Source: Zoogloea sp. (GTDB taxonomy: Bacteria; Pseudomonadota; Gammaproteobacteria; Burkholderiales; Rhodocyclaceae). From it: 64,000 nt of DNA. Positions 44,677 through 53,533 of the stretch are shown here, in pieces. The position numbers and the translations under genes were made by a program. Within the stretch, counting starts at the first letter, position 1. The number at the start of each line of letters is the position of its first letter. The notes beneath the pieces were generated by a model. It was not told the DNA's origin, did no database searches, and was given only the letters and a program-made list of their open reading frames with translations. The stretch is taken from contig JADJBR010000004.1 in the NCBI GenBank assembly GCA_016703645.1, positions 257,501-321,500 on the forward strand. The letters run 5' to 3'.

Positions 44677-45135
44677 ATGAGAGTCCGCGGTGAACGTGGC
44701 TATGTCTTGCTCGAGGCACTGGTGGCTTTGCTCATCTTTTCATTGGGCTTGCTCGGGATGATCGGCTTTCAGGCCGCGTCCACCCGGATTGCCACTGACA
44801 GCCGTTTCCGCACCGAGGCTGCCATCCTCGCAGACGAGTTGATTTCCAAGATGTCCGTGGACAAGCGGGCCGTCGTGGTGTCGGAGTATGCCTACAAGTC
44901 GCCAGGTGGGGGAGGTGCTGCGGCCCATGCCTGGTTTACCCAGCGCGTGACCAATGGGAGCAAGCTGCCCAACCCCAAGGCCGAGGTGGTCGTGGAAAGT
45001 GGCAAGGCCATTGATACCTTTGTGGTCACGGTGACGATTGAGTGGGATCTGCCGAACAGTGGCGGCTCTGGCGTGGCCGCGGACAGAAAGAAGCTGGAGC
45101 ACGGAGTCTATGTCACCCAAGCAATGCTGTTCTGA
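44677..45135 (+). CDS. pilV: Minor pilin PilV
   Basis: 152 aa from ATG 44677 (TAGGAG upstream). Prepilin signature RGYVLLEALVALLIFSLGLL, followed by GMIGFQAAS-type PilV sequence. PilV joins PilW, PilX and FimT/FimU in the tip complex with PilY1. It overlaps pilW by 26 bp. Confidence 0.88.
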   Translation: MRVRGERGYVLLEALVALLIFSLGLLGMIGFQAASTRIATDSRFRTEAAILADELISKMSVDKRAVVVSEYAYKSPGGGGAAAHAWFTQRVTNGSKLPNPKAEVVVESGKAIDTFVVTVTIEWDLPNSGGSGVAADRKKLEHGVYVTQAMLF

Positions 45136-46330
45136 GCCTCGTCGGCGTCAGGCCGGCCTGAGCATCGTCGAGATGATGGTGGGCATGGTCATCGGCCTGA
45201 TCGCGAGTCTGGTGATCATGCAGAGCTTTTCGTCGAGTGAGGCCTATCGTCGAAATATCTCCGGGTCGGGCGATGCACTGCAGTCGGCGGCAATCGCTGC
45301 CCAGCGGCTTGATCTGATCATCCAGGAAGGCGGTTCCGGGCTTGCGCGCGGAGGGCAGTGGGTATGGGGGTGCAGGCTCCTAGCGAATTTTTCTGGCAAT
45401 GTGGTGCTCCCCAGTGCGTCGGCCTATCCCAGTCCCTTTGCCTCCGTGCCCCAGACCCTGCGAGCGGTACCGGCGGCCATCATAGATGGTGGGTCGAAGT
45501 CTGATGTCATCATCACGATGGCAGGAGATTCGGCCTCCGGGAACAAGGGCCTGGCCTTTTCGTCGGCTACGGGCGATTCCATGGTGGTGCAGACACCGAC
45601 GATCGGAATGATTCTGAAAACGTCCGCCGCTGCGGCCGCTTACGATCTGCTTCTTGCGGTGCCGCGCAAGATTGCCGACGATCCGGGCGACTGTCGGGTT
45701 GTGCAGGCGGCGAAGACCATGACCGCGCCCGTGGTGACGGCCGATGCCTCCCTTGGCCTCTCGGTTGCCACTTTCAGCAAGCTGGTTCCCCTGAATACGG
45801 CGACTTACGGAACGATTGAGTCTTCCATTTACGAGAAGTCGCCGGCTGCTTTCCATCTCGGGCTCAGGGATAACCCCAGTTTCACGATGTTGGGGGTCAA
45901 TAGTGACAGCGAATTGCTCCAGTACGATCTGCTCAAGCGCTTTGACACTCAGGTTGTCGGGGAGAACATCTTTCTGATCAAGGCGCGCTACGGGCTTGAT
46001 AACGGCGTTGGTGGTGATATCAACGACAACGCCGTTGATGAATGGGTTTCCCCCTCGGAGTCGGGATGGACTCTGGCCGACCTGATGGATGGCAAGTTGG
46101 CGACCCAGCAGCGTATTGGGTATGTCAAGGCGATCCGTATTGCAATGGTGGTGCGCTCATCGCAACCGATCGCCAGCGATGCCCCCATGACCAGCATCAA
46201 GCTGTTCCAGGATCTGGCTTCAGCCCGGCAGTTCAGCCGGACCTTGACCTCCGATGAGCAGCGTTACCAGTACCAGGCTTACGAATGGGTGATTCCGCTC
46301 CGGAACATGAGAACACCCCCGAATATCTGA
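45110..46330 (+). CDS. pilW: Minor pilin PilW
   Basis: 406 aa from ATG 45110. Prepilin signature QAGLSIVEMMVGMVIGLIAS (Glu +5), then a long domain as in PilW. Two further features fit the family: the variable central domain and the C-terminal YEWVIPLRNMRTPPNI. Part of the pilus tip/priming complex. Confidence 0.9.
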   Translation: MSPKQCCSEPRRRQAGLSIVEMMVGMVIGLIASLVIMQSFSSSEAYRRNISGSGDALQSAAIAAQRLDLIIQEGGSGLARGGQWVWGCRLLANFSGNVVLPSASAYPSPFASVPQTLRAVPAAIIDGGSKSDVIITMAGDSASGNKGLAFSSATGDSMVVQTPTIGMILKTSAAAAAYDLLLAVPRKIADDPGDCRVVQAAKTMTAPVVTADASLGLSVATFSKLVPLNTATYGTIESSIYEKSPAAFHLGLRDNPSFTMLGVNSDSELLQYDLLKRFDTQVVGENIFLIKARYGLDNGVGGDINDNAVDEWVSPSESGWTLADLMDGKLATQQRIGYVKAIRIAMVVRSSQPIASDAPMTSIKLFQDLASARQFSRTLTSDEQRYQYQAYEWVIPLRNMRTPPNI

Positions 46331-46347
46331 TTGCGTGTGGATCCCGA

Positions 46348-46989
46348 ATGTCCTCGAAAATGCGACAACTTGGTTCTGGACGGCAACGCGGCGTGGTGCT
46401 GGCCGTCGTGCTGGTGGTGCTGGTCGTCATGATGCTCGGCTCGGTGTCCTTGCTGAACTCCGTGGACACCTCCGCCCTGCTGTCCGGGAACATCGGTTTC
46501 AAGCGTGATTCGATCAACAGCGCCGGAGGAGGCCTCAACAAGGCCTTCGAAGCCATGAAGTCGGCAAATTTCCGTACTTATCAGGATTCCGTTGCCGGTT
46601 GCCCGCCACCTGCGGCCACCGGCACTGCATGCACGGCCGCCGGGGAGTGGGCAAAGCTGAACTTCTATCCGCGCATCCTGGAGACGGATGAAAACGGAAT
46701 CCCCCTGATCATCAAGAACAAGACCCAGTTCGACGCAAAGTTCAAGATTGCGCCCGTCAAGGCCAACGGAAATGAAACGCGCTTCCTGATCGAGCGCATG
46801 TGTGAAACCTATGGCCCGTCCAGCAAGGCAACCTGCGTGCTTTCCACCGACTCACCCCTTGGGGGGGACAAGTGGGCTGACAAGCCGGGCTCGACGGCTT
46901 CGCCCGTCTATCGGGTCACGGTCCGCACGGATGGGGTGCGCAATAGCCAGACCTATGTCCAGTGGAATGTGACTTTCCTGGGTGAGTGA
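46348..46989 (+). CDS. pilX: Minor pilin PilX
   Basis: 213 aa from ATG 46348. RQRGVVLAVVLVVLVVMMLG is the PilX-type N-terminus (no Glu at +5 within the first residues, as in PilX/GspK-like minor pilins). A Cys-rich central part follows (AGCPPPAATGTACTAA; ERMCETYGPSSKATC). It lies 17 bp after pilW and about 30 bp before pilY1. Confidence 0.88.
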   Translation: MSSKMRQLGSGRQRGVVLAVVLVVLVVMMLGSVSLLNSVDTSALLSGNIGFKRDSINSAGGGLNKAFEAMKSANFRTYQDSVAGCPPPAATGTACTAAGEWAKLNFYPRILETDENGIPLIIKNKTQFDAKFKIAPVKANGNETRFLIERMCETYGPSSKATCVLSTDSPLGGDKWADKPGSTASPVYRVTVRTDGVRNSQTYVQWNVTFLGE

Positions 46990-47018
46990 TACCGAATACC
47001 TTCTGGGGATATGACGAA

Positions 47019-50000
47019 ATGAACGCATCCACGACCCGGTCCGAGGTGTTGTCCCCTCGCTGGAAGTCCTTTACAAAGCAGGTGCTCGTTGCGGTAGCGG
47101 CATGGCATGCAATGCTGCCGGTGGTCCATTCCGCCGAGACCGCGTTGGCCGATGTGCCCATGACCGCCAGTAACGAGGGGGTGCCGGCCAACGTGATGCT
47201 GGCCCTGTCGGTGGAGTTCCCCACGGCCCAGAGCCATGCCAACTTCAGCATCGGTGGGACGGCCGGCATCCCTGCGCTGCCGGCCAATTCGACGTCCGAC
47301 CCCTACTTTGAGCCCTCCAGAAAGTATCTGGGCTACTTCGATCCCACCCGTTGTTATCTCTACACGGTTTCGGGTACCAGTGGCTACTTCTACACCTCCG
47401 ATAACCCCCAGGGGGCCAACTACACCTGTTCCGGTGAGTGGTCTGGAAATTACCTCAACTGGGCGACGATGCACGTTATTGATCTGTTTCGCTGGGGGAT
47501 GACGGGCGGTGCGCGAGACGAGGACTTGCCGTCGGATTTTTCTGCCGGCAGTCCCACGGGGCACACCATTCTCAAAAAGGCCTGGTCGAATGGCCAGGGG
47601 GGAAAGAGCAACTTCCCGGACAAGTCCCTCAAGTCAGCATACATATCCCAATACACGCCCATTACCCATGACGGAACGAAGAACCTTGTCGGTACCGTAT
47701 TCAACAAGGGAATCAATATCGAGTTCACCTTCAGTGACAACGATTCTGCGGGTGGAATCAGCGCCGGCAGCTATCAGGTCAGGGTGCAGGTGTGTCGAGG
47801 CAACGACACAGCAAAGCACGAGTACGCCGATCAATCGTATTGCCAGAAATACGAGAATGAGGCCAAGACCAAACGTGTCTATAAGCCGGTGGGTCTGATC
47901 CAGAAGAACATTGAGCGGATGCGTTTTGGCGCGGTGGGTTATCACAACCTGAACAACCAGACTTATGGCTCCGATACGCAGTTGAAGGCGTGGGATGGGG
48001 GTGTTCTGAAGGCCCAGATCCGTGACACGAGGGATGAAATCCTTGAGACCGGAGCTTTCCTTTCTGACCCTTTTCCCTCCGACCGGGGAGGGGATGGGGA
48101 GGTTTCCCGGACGGGTGCGATCAACTACCTGAACTTGTTCGGGTACAAGGCAAAGAGCTACAAGCGTTATGACAACGTGAGCGAAATGTACGCTGTTGCC
48201 TTGCGCTACCTGCTGGGTCCGTCCGGAATCGGGCACGTACCGAGTTACTCGGTGATACCGTCCGGTGTGACCGCCACCCAGCGGGTGGAGATCAAGGATG
48301 ACTTCCCCGTCATCACCAACTGGCTTGATCCTGTCCTGCCTGCATCCCATGGGGGGAGCTGCCAGAAGCAGTTCATCATCGGCATCGGAGATACCAACAC
48401 CTGCGGTGACCAGTGCGACAACAACCTTTCGGGTAGCGGCTACACGATGGACTCCCTGGTCGCAGGGGAGCGCTTTGGCGGCCTGACCGTCAAGGACTGG
48501 ACGAAGAAGATCACCGGCTACAACTTGTCCAATGACTACATTTCCGGCATGGCCTATGCGGCGAATACGGCAGCGCTGCGCACGGATTTTCCCGAATCCC
48601 GTATCAAGACCTTTTGGGTGGATGCTCTGGAGTATTCCACCATGGCCGACAACAATCAGTACTTCAAGGCGGCCAAGTACGGTGGCTTTACCGACAAGGA
48701 TGGCGATGGCGTCCCTGATGCCGGCGAGTGGGATGCGCTTGGGCAGGCCTACAAGGGCACTGCACTGCCGGATACTTACTTTCCGGCATCCGATCCCGAT
48801 CGCCTCTTGTCCGGCTTGAATTCAGCTTTCAATCAGATCAACTCCTTGATTGCCTCGGGAAGCGGTGTGGGTGCGACGGGGTCGGTGATTTCCGACAGCC
48901 TGGCTGCGGATGGCTTCTTCCAGACCACCTATAACTCCCTGTATTGGTCTGGTGATCTCAAAGGCCTGAAGATCGATTCGATCGATGTTGATACCGGCGA
49001 CATCAATACCTCCCAGGTCTGGAGCGCTGCCACAAAACTCGATTCGATGGTGAGCAGCTCCGGTTGGGACTCGGCTCGGAAGGTGGTCACCTTGACGCCC
49101 AAGGACGGCACGCTCAAGGGTGTTCCCTTCCGGCTGGCCAATCTGTCGGAAGCCCAGAAGACCGCTTTGGGCTCATCGACAGAACAGGGAAATGTACTGA
49201 ACTACCTCCGGGGGGATACCACCAACCAATCCACCCTCACCGCACGCAAGGCATATCGTTACCGCGCGTCGGCGCTCGGGGATATCGTGGATTCCGGCGC
49301 CCTTTACGTCGGCCCGCCGAACCAGGACTATTCGGATGCCTACAACCCGGGTTATTCCATATTCAAGGCCAACAAGGCGTCGCGCAAACCGGTCGTCTAC
49401 GTGGGTGCCAATGACGGGATGTTCCATGCTTTCGATGCGCAATTGGTGGCGTCGGGGGGCAAGGAGCTGTTTGCCGTGGTTCCGAACGCAGCTTTTCTTG
49501 GCCCAGACGAAAAACCTGGAGAGAGCGGTCTCAGGGCGCTGAGCGACAAGTCCTATCTGCACCGCTATTACGTGAACGCAACGCCCTTCTCCCGGGACGT
49601 GGACTTCAAACGGGCCGGCGGGACGATCGAGTCAAACGCGGCTTCCCACGACTGGAGAACCTTGCTGGTTTTTGGGTTGGGCAAGGGTGGCCGGAGTTAC
49701 GTAGCCCTCGATATCACCGATACACCGACGACCTCGGCGACCGAAACTGACATTGCCGGCAAGGTGCTTTGGGAGTTCACCCACGAGGACATGGGTTTCA
49801 GCTATGGCCGCGCCAGCATCATCAAGACCCGCAAGTGGGGTTGGGTGGTCATCATTGCTGGCGGCTACAACAACGTCCTGGGAACAAGTAAGACCAGTGT
49901 TCCGGGCAAGGGCGTGCTGTTTGTGCTTGATCCCAAGACCGGCACTCTCCTGCAGAAGATCCACACCAGTGAGGGCAGCGCAGGAAGTCCCGCGGGGCTC

Positions 50001-50831
50001 GCGCATATGACCGGATATGTTCTGGACTACGGGGACATGACCGTCGACTATGTCTATGCGGGCGATCTGCTGGGTAACATGTGGCGTTTTGACTTCTCCA
50101 GCGCCACCAGCGACGTCCCCAACCCGACCACGCCGATTCTCCACTTGCGGGATTCGCTGGGTAAGGCCCAGCCAGTCACAACCGAACCTCGGGTTGACCC
50201 GGGGCCTGATCTGGTTCGTTACCTGTTTGTCGGAACAGGTAAGCTCCTGCATACCAACGACCGGAACAACACGCAGCAGCAGACCTTCTACGCTCTGCGG
50301 GATGGTACGGCGTCGGATCCCTATTCGTCGGCTACGGGTGCTGCCAACCCCCTTCCGAGCGGGGTGACCTTCCCGGTGAAGCGGAGCAACATGGTGCAGG
50401 TGAACAGCCTGATCGAGGGTGTCGTGCAGGATTCGTCCAAGCCGATGGGCTGGTTCTATGATCTGACCGGCCTCCGGGGCACTCTTGCCGAGCAGGTGGT
50501 GATTAATCCGCAAGTCAACGAAGGGGTCGTGTCCTGGATCGGCACCCTGATGAACCAGGACAAGTGCAACCCCGGCGGTGAGAGTGCGGCCTATGCTGTC
50601 AAATATGGCTCAGCCAAGACGACGTTTGCCCAGATCGTGAACAACGTCAGGGTGCCGATTGCCTTCGTGACCCAGAGCTCTGGCCTGGTAGGCTCCAAGC
50701 TGGTTCGCTATGGTTCTTCGATCCGCTTGCTGGGTTCTGACGGAAAAGCGGGTGGGCCGGGATTCGTGGGCAGTCAGGTTGGCGGCACCAGCGATCCCCG
50801 TGTTCTCAATTGGCGGATCGTCGGGCAGTAG
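47019..50831 (+). CDS. pilY1: Type IV pilus tip adhesin/assembly protein PilY1
   Basis: 1270 aa from ATG 47019. The N-terminal hydrophobic segment is export-like (VLVAVAAWHAMLPVVHSAET). The C-terminal beta-propeller domain is recognised by ALGDIVDSGALYVGPP, KPVVYVGANDGMFHAFDAQL and KGGRSYVALDITDT. A calcium-binding EF-hand-like loop DKDGDGVPDAGEWD is near residue 565. PilY1 sits at the pilus tip, binds calcium and regulates extension and retraction. No clear von Willebrand domain is evident to me in the N-terminal half. Confidence 0.92.
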   Translation: MNASTTRSEVLSPRWKSFTKQVLVAVAAWHAMLPVVHSAETALADVPMTASNEGVPANVMLALSVEFPTAQSHANFSIGGTAGIPALPANSTSDPYFEPSRKYLGYFDPTRCYLYTVSGTSGYFYTSDNPQGANYTCSGEWSGNYLNWATMHVIDLFRWGMTGGARDEDLPSDFSAGSPTGHTILKKAWSNGQGGKSNFPDKSLKSAYISQYTPITHDGTKNLVGTVFNKGINIEFTFSDNDSAGGISAGSYQVRVQVCRGNDTAKHEYADQSYCQKYENEAKTKRVYKPVGLIQKNIERMRFGAVGYHNLNNQTYGSDTQLKAWDGGVLKAQIRDTRDEILETGAFLSDPFPSDRGGDGEVSRTGAINYLNLFGYKAKSYKRYDNVSEMYAVALRYLLGPSGIGHVPSYSVIPSGVTATQRVEIKDDFPVITNWLDPVLPASHGGSCQKQFIIGIGDTNTCGDQCDNNLSGSGYTMDSLVAGERFGGLTVKDWTKKITGYNLSNDYISGMAYAANTAALRTDFPESRIKTFWVDALEYSTMADNNQYFKAAKYGGFTDKDGDGVPDAGEWDALGQAYKGTALPDTYFPASDPDRLLSGLNSAFNQINSLIASGSGVGATGSVISDSLAADGFFQTTYNSLYWSGDLKGLKIDSIDVDTGDINTSQVWSAATKLDSMVSSSGWDSARKVVTLTPKDGTLKGVPFRLANLSEAQKTALGSSTEQGNVLNYLRGDTTNQSTLTARKAYRYRASALGDIVDSGALYVGPPNQDYSDAYNPGYSIFKANKASRKPVVYVGANDGMFHAFDAQLVASGGKELFAVVPNAAFLGPDEKPGESGLRALSDKSYLHRYYVNATPFSRDVDFKRAGGTIESNAASHDWRTLLVFGLGKGGRSYVALDITDTPTTSATETDIAGKVLWEFTHEDMGFSYGRASIIKTRKWGWVVIIAGGYNNVLGTSKTSVPGKGVLFVLDPKTGTLLQKIHTSEGSAGSPAGLAHMTGYVLDYGDMTVDYVYAGDLLGNMWRFDFSSATSDVPNPTTPILHLRDSLGKAQPVTTEPRVDPGPDLVRYLFVGTGKLLHTNDRNNTQQQTFYALRDGTASDPYSSATGAANPLPSGVTFPVKRSNMVQVNSLIEGVVQDSSKPMGWFYDLTGLRGTLAEQVVINPQVNEGVVSWIGTLMNQDKCNPGGESAAYAVKYGSAKTTFAQIVNNVRVPIAFVTQSSGLVGSKLVRYGSSIRLLGSDGKAGGPGFVGSQVGGTSDPRVLNWRIVGQ

Positions 50832-50857
50832 GTTGGCGGTCTTCCCTTCGGTCGTGG

Positions 50858-50886
50858 TTGCATGATGCGAGGGGGGCATGTAAAAT
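50858..50886 (+). promoter_or_regulatory. tRNA-Thr promoter
   Basis: TTGCAT (50858-50863), 17 bp, TAAAAT (50881-50886), a sound sigma-70 pair ending 15 bp before the mature tRNA 5' end. Confidence 0.7.
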
Positions 50887-50901
50887 AGTGGGCTGTTGTT
50901 A

Positions 50902-50977
50902 GCCGCTGTAGCTCAGTCGGTAGAGCAGCGCATTCGTAATGCGAAGGTCACCAGTTCGATTCCGGTCAGCGGCACCA
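50902..50977 (+). tRNA. tRNA-Thr (anticodon CGU)
   Basis: 76 nt with encoded CCA. Acceptor arms GCCGCTG (50902-50908) and CAGCGGC (50967-50973) pair fully. The anticodon segment GCGCATTCGTAATGCGAAGG equals that of E. coli tRNA-Thr(CGU), reading ACG. Confidence 0.97.
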
Positions 50978-50985
50978 ACCGAAAC

Positions 50986-51029
50986 AAAATGCAAAAGGCC
51001 AACCCTCCGGGGTTGGCCTTTTGCATTTT
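50986..51029. terminator. Perfect 20-bp bidirectional terminator
   Basis: AAAATGCAAAAGGCCAACCC (50986-51005), TCCG loop, then the exact complement (51010-51029). The A and T runs at the two ends serve both the tRNA (plus strand) and transaldolase (minus strand) transcripts. Confidence 0.92.
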
Positions 51030-51106
51030 CAGCTAACGATCAGATCGGGGAGGGGGCAGTGATTTGTTGCCCCTCCATTCCGGCGTAGGGGCAACCGTGA
51101 TCAGGA

Positions 51107-52186
51107 TCAGGCCGTGAGCTCGAGCAGCTTGCCGAAGGCGCTGGCAAATTGGGCCAGGCCTTCCTGCTGGAGCCGCTCGCCCAGTACATCAAGATCAATC
51201 CCCAGCTTGCCAAGTGCGGCGATGTGGGCTGCCGAGGCCTCCACTTCCGCACCGATGCTGTTGCCGATGACCTGGCCGTGGTCGACAAAGGCCGCCAGGG
51301 TGGCGTCGGGCAGGGTGTTGACGGTTTCCGGTCCGATGAGGGGTTCGACGTACATCAGGTCGGGGTAGGCCGGGTTCTTGGTGCCGGTACTGGCCCACAG
51401 CATGCTCTGGGGGCGGGCGCCACGGGCGGTCAGTGCGGCGAAGCCAGCGCCGTGGAATCGGGCCAGGTAGCGCTGATAGGCCTGACGGGCGAGGGCGACG
51501 CCAGCCTTGCCGCGCAGGGCCAGGGCGGCGTCGCTGCCCATGTCCTCGAGCAGCTTGTCCACCAGGGTTTCCCAGCGGGACAGGAACACGCTGGCAACCG
51601 AGCGCACCTTGCTCACATCACCACCCCTGGCGGCCAGGGCTTCCAGGCCACGCTGGTAGGCGCCGGCCACGGCATCCACATGGGCAAGGGAAAACATCAG
51701 GGTGACGTTGAGGCTGAGCCCTTCGCCGGTCAGGGTTTCAATGGCCCGGATGCCGGCAACGGTGGCGGGGATCTTCACCAGCAGGTTGTCCCGGGCCACG
51801 GCGGCGCGCAGGCGGCGGGCCGCGGCGACGGTGCCGGCTTCGTCGTCGGCGAGCGCCGGGGAGACTTCGAGGCTCACGTAGCCGGCGTCGCCCTGGCTGG
51901 CATCGAACACCGGCCGGATCACGTCGCAGGCGCGCTGGACGTCTTCGATGACCAGGCGCTCGTAGCGCTGCTCGGCGCTCAGGTTCTCGCCGCGCATGGT
52001 GTCCAGGGCCGGGCGGTAGTCTTTTCCCTCGGCGATGGCCTTGTGGAAGATCGCCGGGTTGGTGGTCACGCCGGCCACGCCCTGCTCGATATGCCGGGCA
52101 AGGTGACCTTCATTGATCAGGGAGCGGGAAAGGTTGTCGAGCCAGATTTGCTGGCCGGCAGCGCGAGCGGCTTGGATCGGATTCAT
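51107..52186 (-). CDS. tal: Transaldolase
   Basis: 359 aa from ATG 52186; MNPIQAARAAGQQIWLDNLS opens the protein and is the start in TalB/Tal type-2 enzymes. The Schiff-base Lys is in NLLVKIPATVAG; GVTTNPAIFHKAIAEG, ASVFLSRWETLVD and MLWASTGTKNPAYPDLMYVE are family motifs. It interconverts sedoheptulose 7-phosphate and glyceraldehyde 3-phosphate with erythrose 4-phosphate and fructose 6-phosphate in the pentose phosphate pathway. It is 81 bp after gspN on the same strand and convergent with tRNA-Thr. Confidence 0.96.
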   Translation of the reverse strand: MNPIQAARAAGQQIWLDNLSRSLINEGHLARHIEQGVAGVTTNPAIFHKAIAEGKDYRPALDTMRGENLSAEQRYERLVIEDVQRACDVIRPVFDASQGDAGYVSLEVSPALADDEAGTVAAARRLRAAVARDNLLVKIPATVAGIRAIETLTGEGLSLNVTLMFSLAHVDAVAGAYQRGLEALAARGGDVSKVRSVASVFLSRWETLVDKLLEDMGSDAALALRGKAGVALARQAYQRYLARFHGAGFAALTARGARPQSMLWASTGTKNPAYPDLMYVEPLIGPETVNTLPDATLAAFVDHGQVIGNSIGAEVEASAAHIAALGKLGIDLDVLGERLQQEGLAQFASAFGKLLELTA

Positions 52187-52267
52187 GGACGAATAACCTG
52201 GATGCGATGATGGGTGGAATGAGCCTGACATTCTGGCGGAATCGGCAGGGGGATGAAAGGAAGTTCG

Positions 52268-53020
52268 TCAGGGCGGCGGCCAGTGGATCTCGAAGTGGCC
52301 AGGCTGGCCGGTGGGCCGGGCGGCACCTGCGGCGATCGACGGCAGACGATTGAGGAACTCGGGTTCTCCCTTGATACTGCCTTTGAAGCTGGGCGTGCGG
52401 CCTGGTGCAGCCTCGCCGCTGCCGTTGGCAATCACGTCGCCGGCAAGGGTGCGCAGCGTGTAGCGGAAGTGTCCGTCCCGGGCCGTGAGCTGAATCTCGT
52501 AGTCGCCGAACCGGCGCCCGGGGAACAGCGCAGCGCGGGCGCCGCGCCATAACAAGCGGGCTTCACCGCTGCAGGTGCCGGTCGGGGTGCAGTGCCAGAC
52601 CGGGGCCGCTATGCTCAGGTCACCTTGCCAGCCAGCCCGGGCAACCGGGTTGGGGATCGGCATGAGGGCGGCGTCAGCGGGGGCGTGGAGCGTCAGCTCG
52701 GTCACATCCAGCCCCGAGATGCCGGCCTCGAAGCGTCCGATCGGTGTACCGCTGCTGGAGAAGGTCCAGGCCGCCGCGAGCCGCGCGAGGGCGCCGATGT
52801 CGAAATCCCAGGCCACGGGCAACCAGGGCGACAGGCTGCGACCGCTCGCGTCACGGCTCGCCAGGATGCCACGGCCCTGCCACAGGGTGCCTTCGGCGCG
52901 TTGCAGGCGCAGGCCCTCCGCGGTGAAGTGGGCCAGCAGACCGTCCACCAGGCTGGCCGGCGCCTTGACCACCAGAAAGCCCAGGCCCAGGGCCAGCAGG
53001 AGAAGCAGCTTCCTCAGCAT
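52268..53020 (-). CDS. gspN: Type II secretion protein GspN
   Basis: 250 aa. One N-terminal membrane segment (KLLLLLALGLGFLVVKAPAS), then a periplasmic domain containing GLRLQRAEGTLWQGRG and the typical GspN end (GHFEIHWPPP). GspN is an accessory inner-membrane part of the type II secretion system, absent from some. Last gene of the gspC-to-N operon. Confidence 0.88.
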   Translation of the reverse strand: MLRKLLLLLALGLGFLVVKAPASLVDGLLAHFTAEGLRLQRAEGTLWQGRGILASRDASGRSLSPWLPVAWDFDIGALARLAAAWTFSSSGTPIGRFEAGISGLDVTELTLHAPADAALMPIPNPVARAGWQGDLSIAAPVWHCTPTGTCSGEARLLWRGARAALFPGRRFGDYEIQLTARDGHFRYTLRTLAGDVIANGSGEAAPGRTPSFKGSIKGEPEFLNRLPSIAAGAARPTGQPGHFEIHWPPP

Positions 53021-53026
53021 CGCCGC

Positions 53027-53533
53027 TCAGGGGCTCGTCGGGCTGGCCAGCACCGCATCCACGCTGGCCAGGCTGCCCTGGCGCTGGATCTCCATGCGCA
53101 GCACGCGCAGGCCCTGGTCCTTTTGGAGGGTGGCGAGCCAGGCCACCAGCGCGTCGAAGGAGCCCTGTCCCTTCAGGTGCAGGCCTTCGCCGCCGCCCTG
53201 CACGCCAATCTCCAGACCGCGGCTCTTCGCCGATGCCTGAACCGCCGCGAGCAGGGCAGGGCCATCGGGGCGGGCTGCTTGCGGTGCGGCGCGCAGGCGG
53301 TTGATCTCGGTGGCGGCCTCCTGGACCTGGTTCAGACTGGCTTCGGCGCGTGGCAGCCTGCGGGCCAGGCGCTGCCCTTCGGCGCGGCTCCAGTCGAGTA
53401 GGCTGACGGCAGCGCCAATGGCAACGACGGCCGCGGCAATCAGCACCAGGCGCTGCTCCCGCGGGCTGATGGCCTGCCAGCGGCTGTGGAGAGCGGCGAT
53501 CGGGCCGGATACGGCTTTGCGGGGGGCGTTCAT
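53027..53533 (-). CDS. gspM: Type II secretion protein GspM
   Basis: 168 aa. Short cytoplasmic N-terminus, membrane segment (RLVLIAAAVVAIGAAVSLLD), then a periplasmic ferredoxin-like domain. It partners GspL in the inner-membrane platform. Overlaps gspL by ATGA. Confidence 0.9.
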   Translation of the reverse strand: MNAPRKAVSGPIAALHSRWQAISPREQRLVLIAAAVVAIGAAVSLLDWSRAEGQRLARRLPRAEASLNQVQEAATEINRLRAAPQAARPDGPALLAAVQASAKSRGLEIGVQGGGEGLHLKGQGSFDALVAWLATLQKDQGLRVLRMEIQRQGSLASVDAVLASPTSP

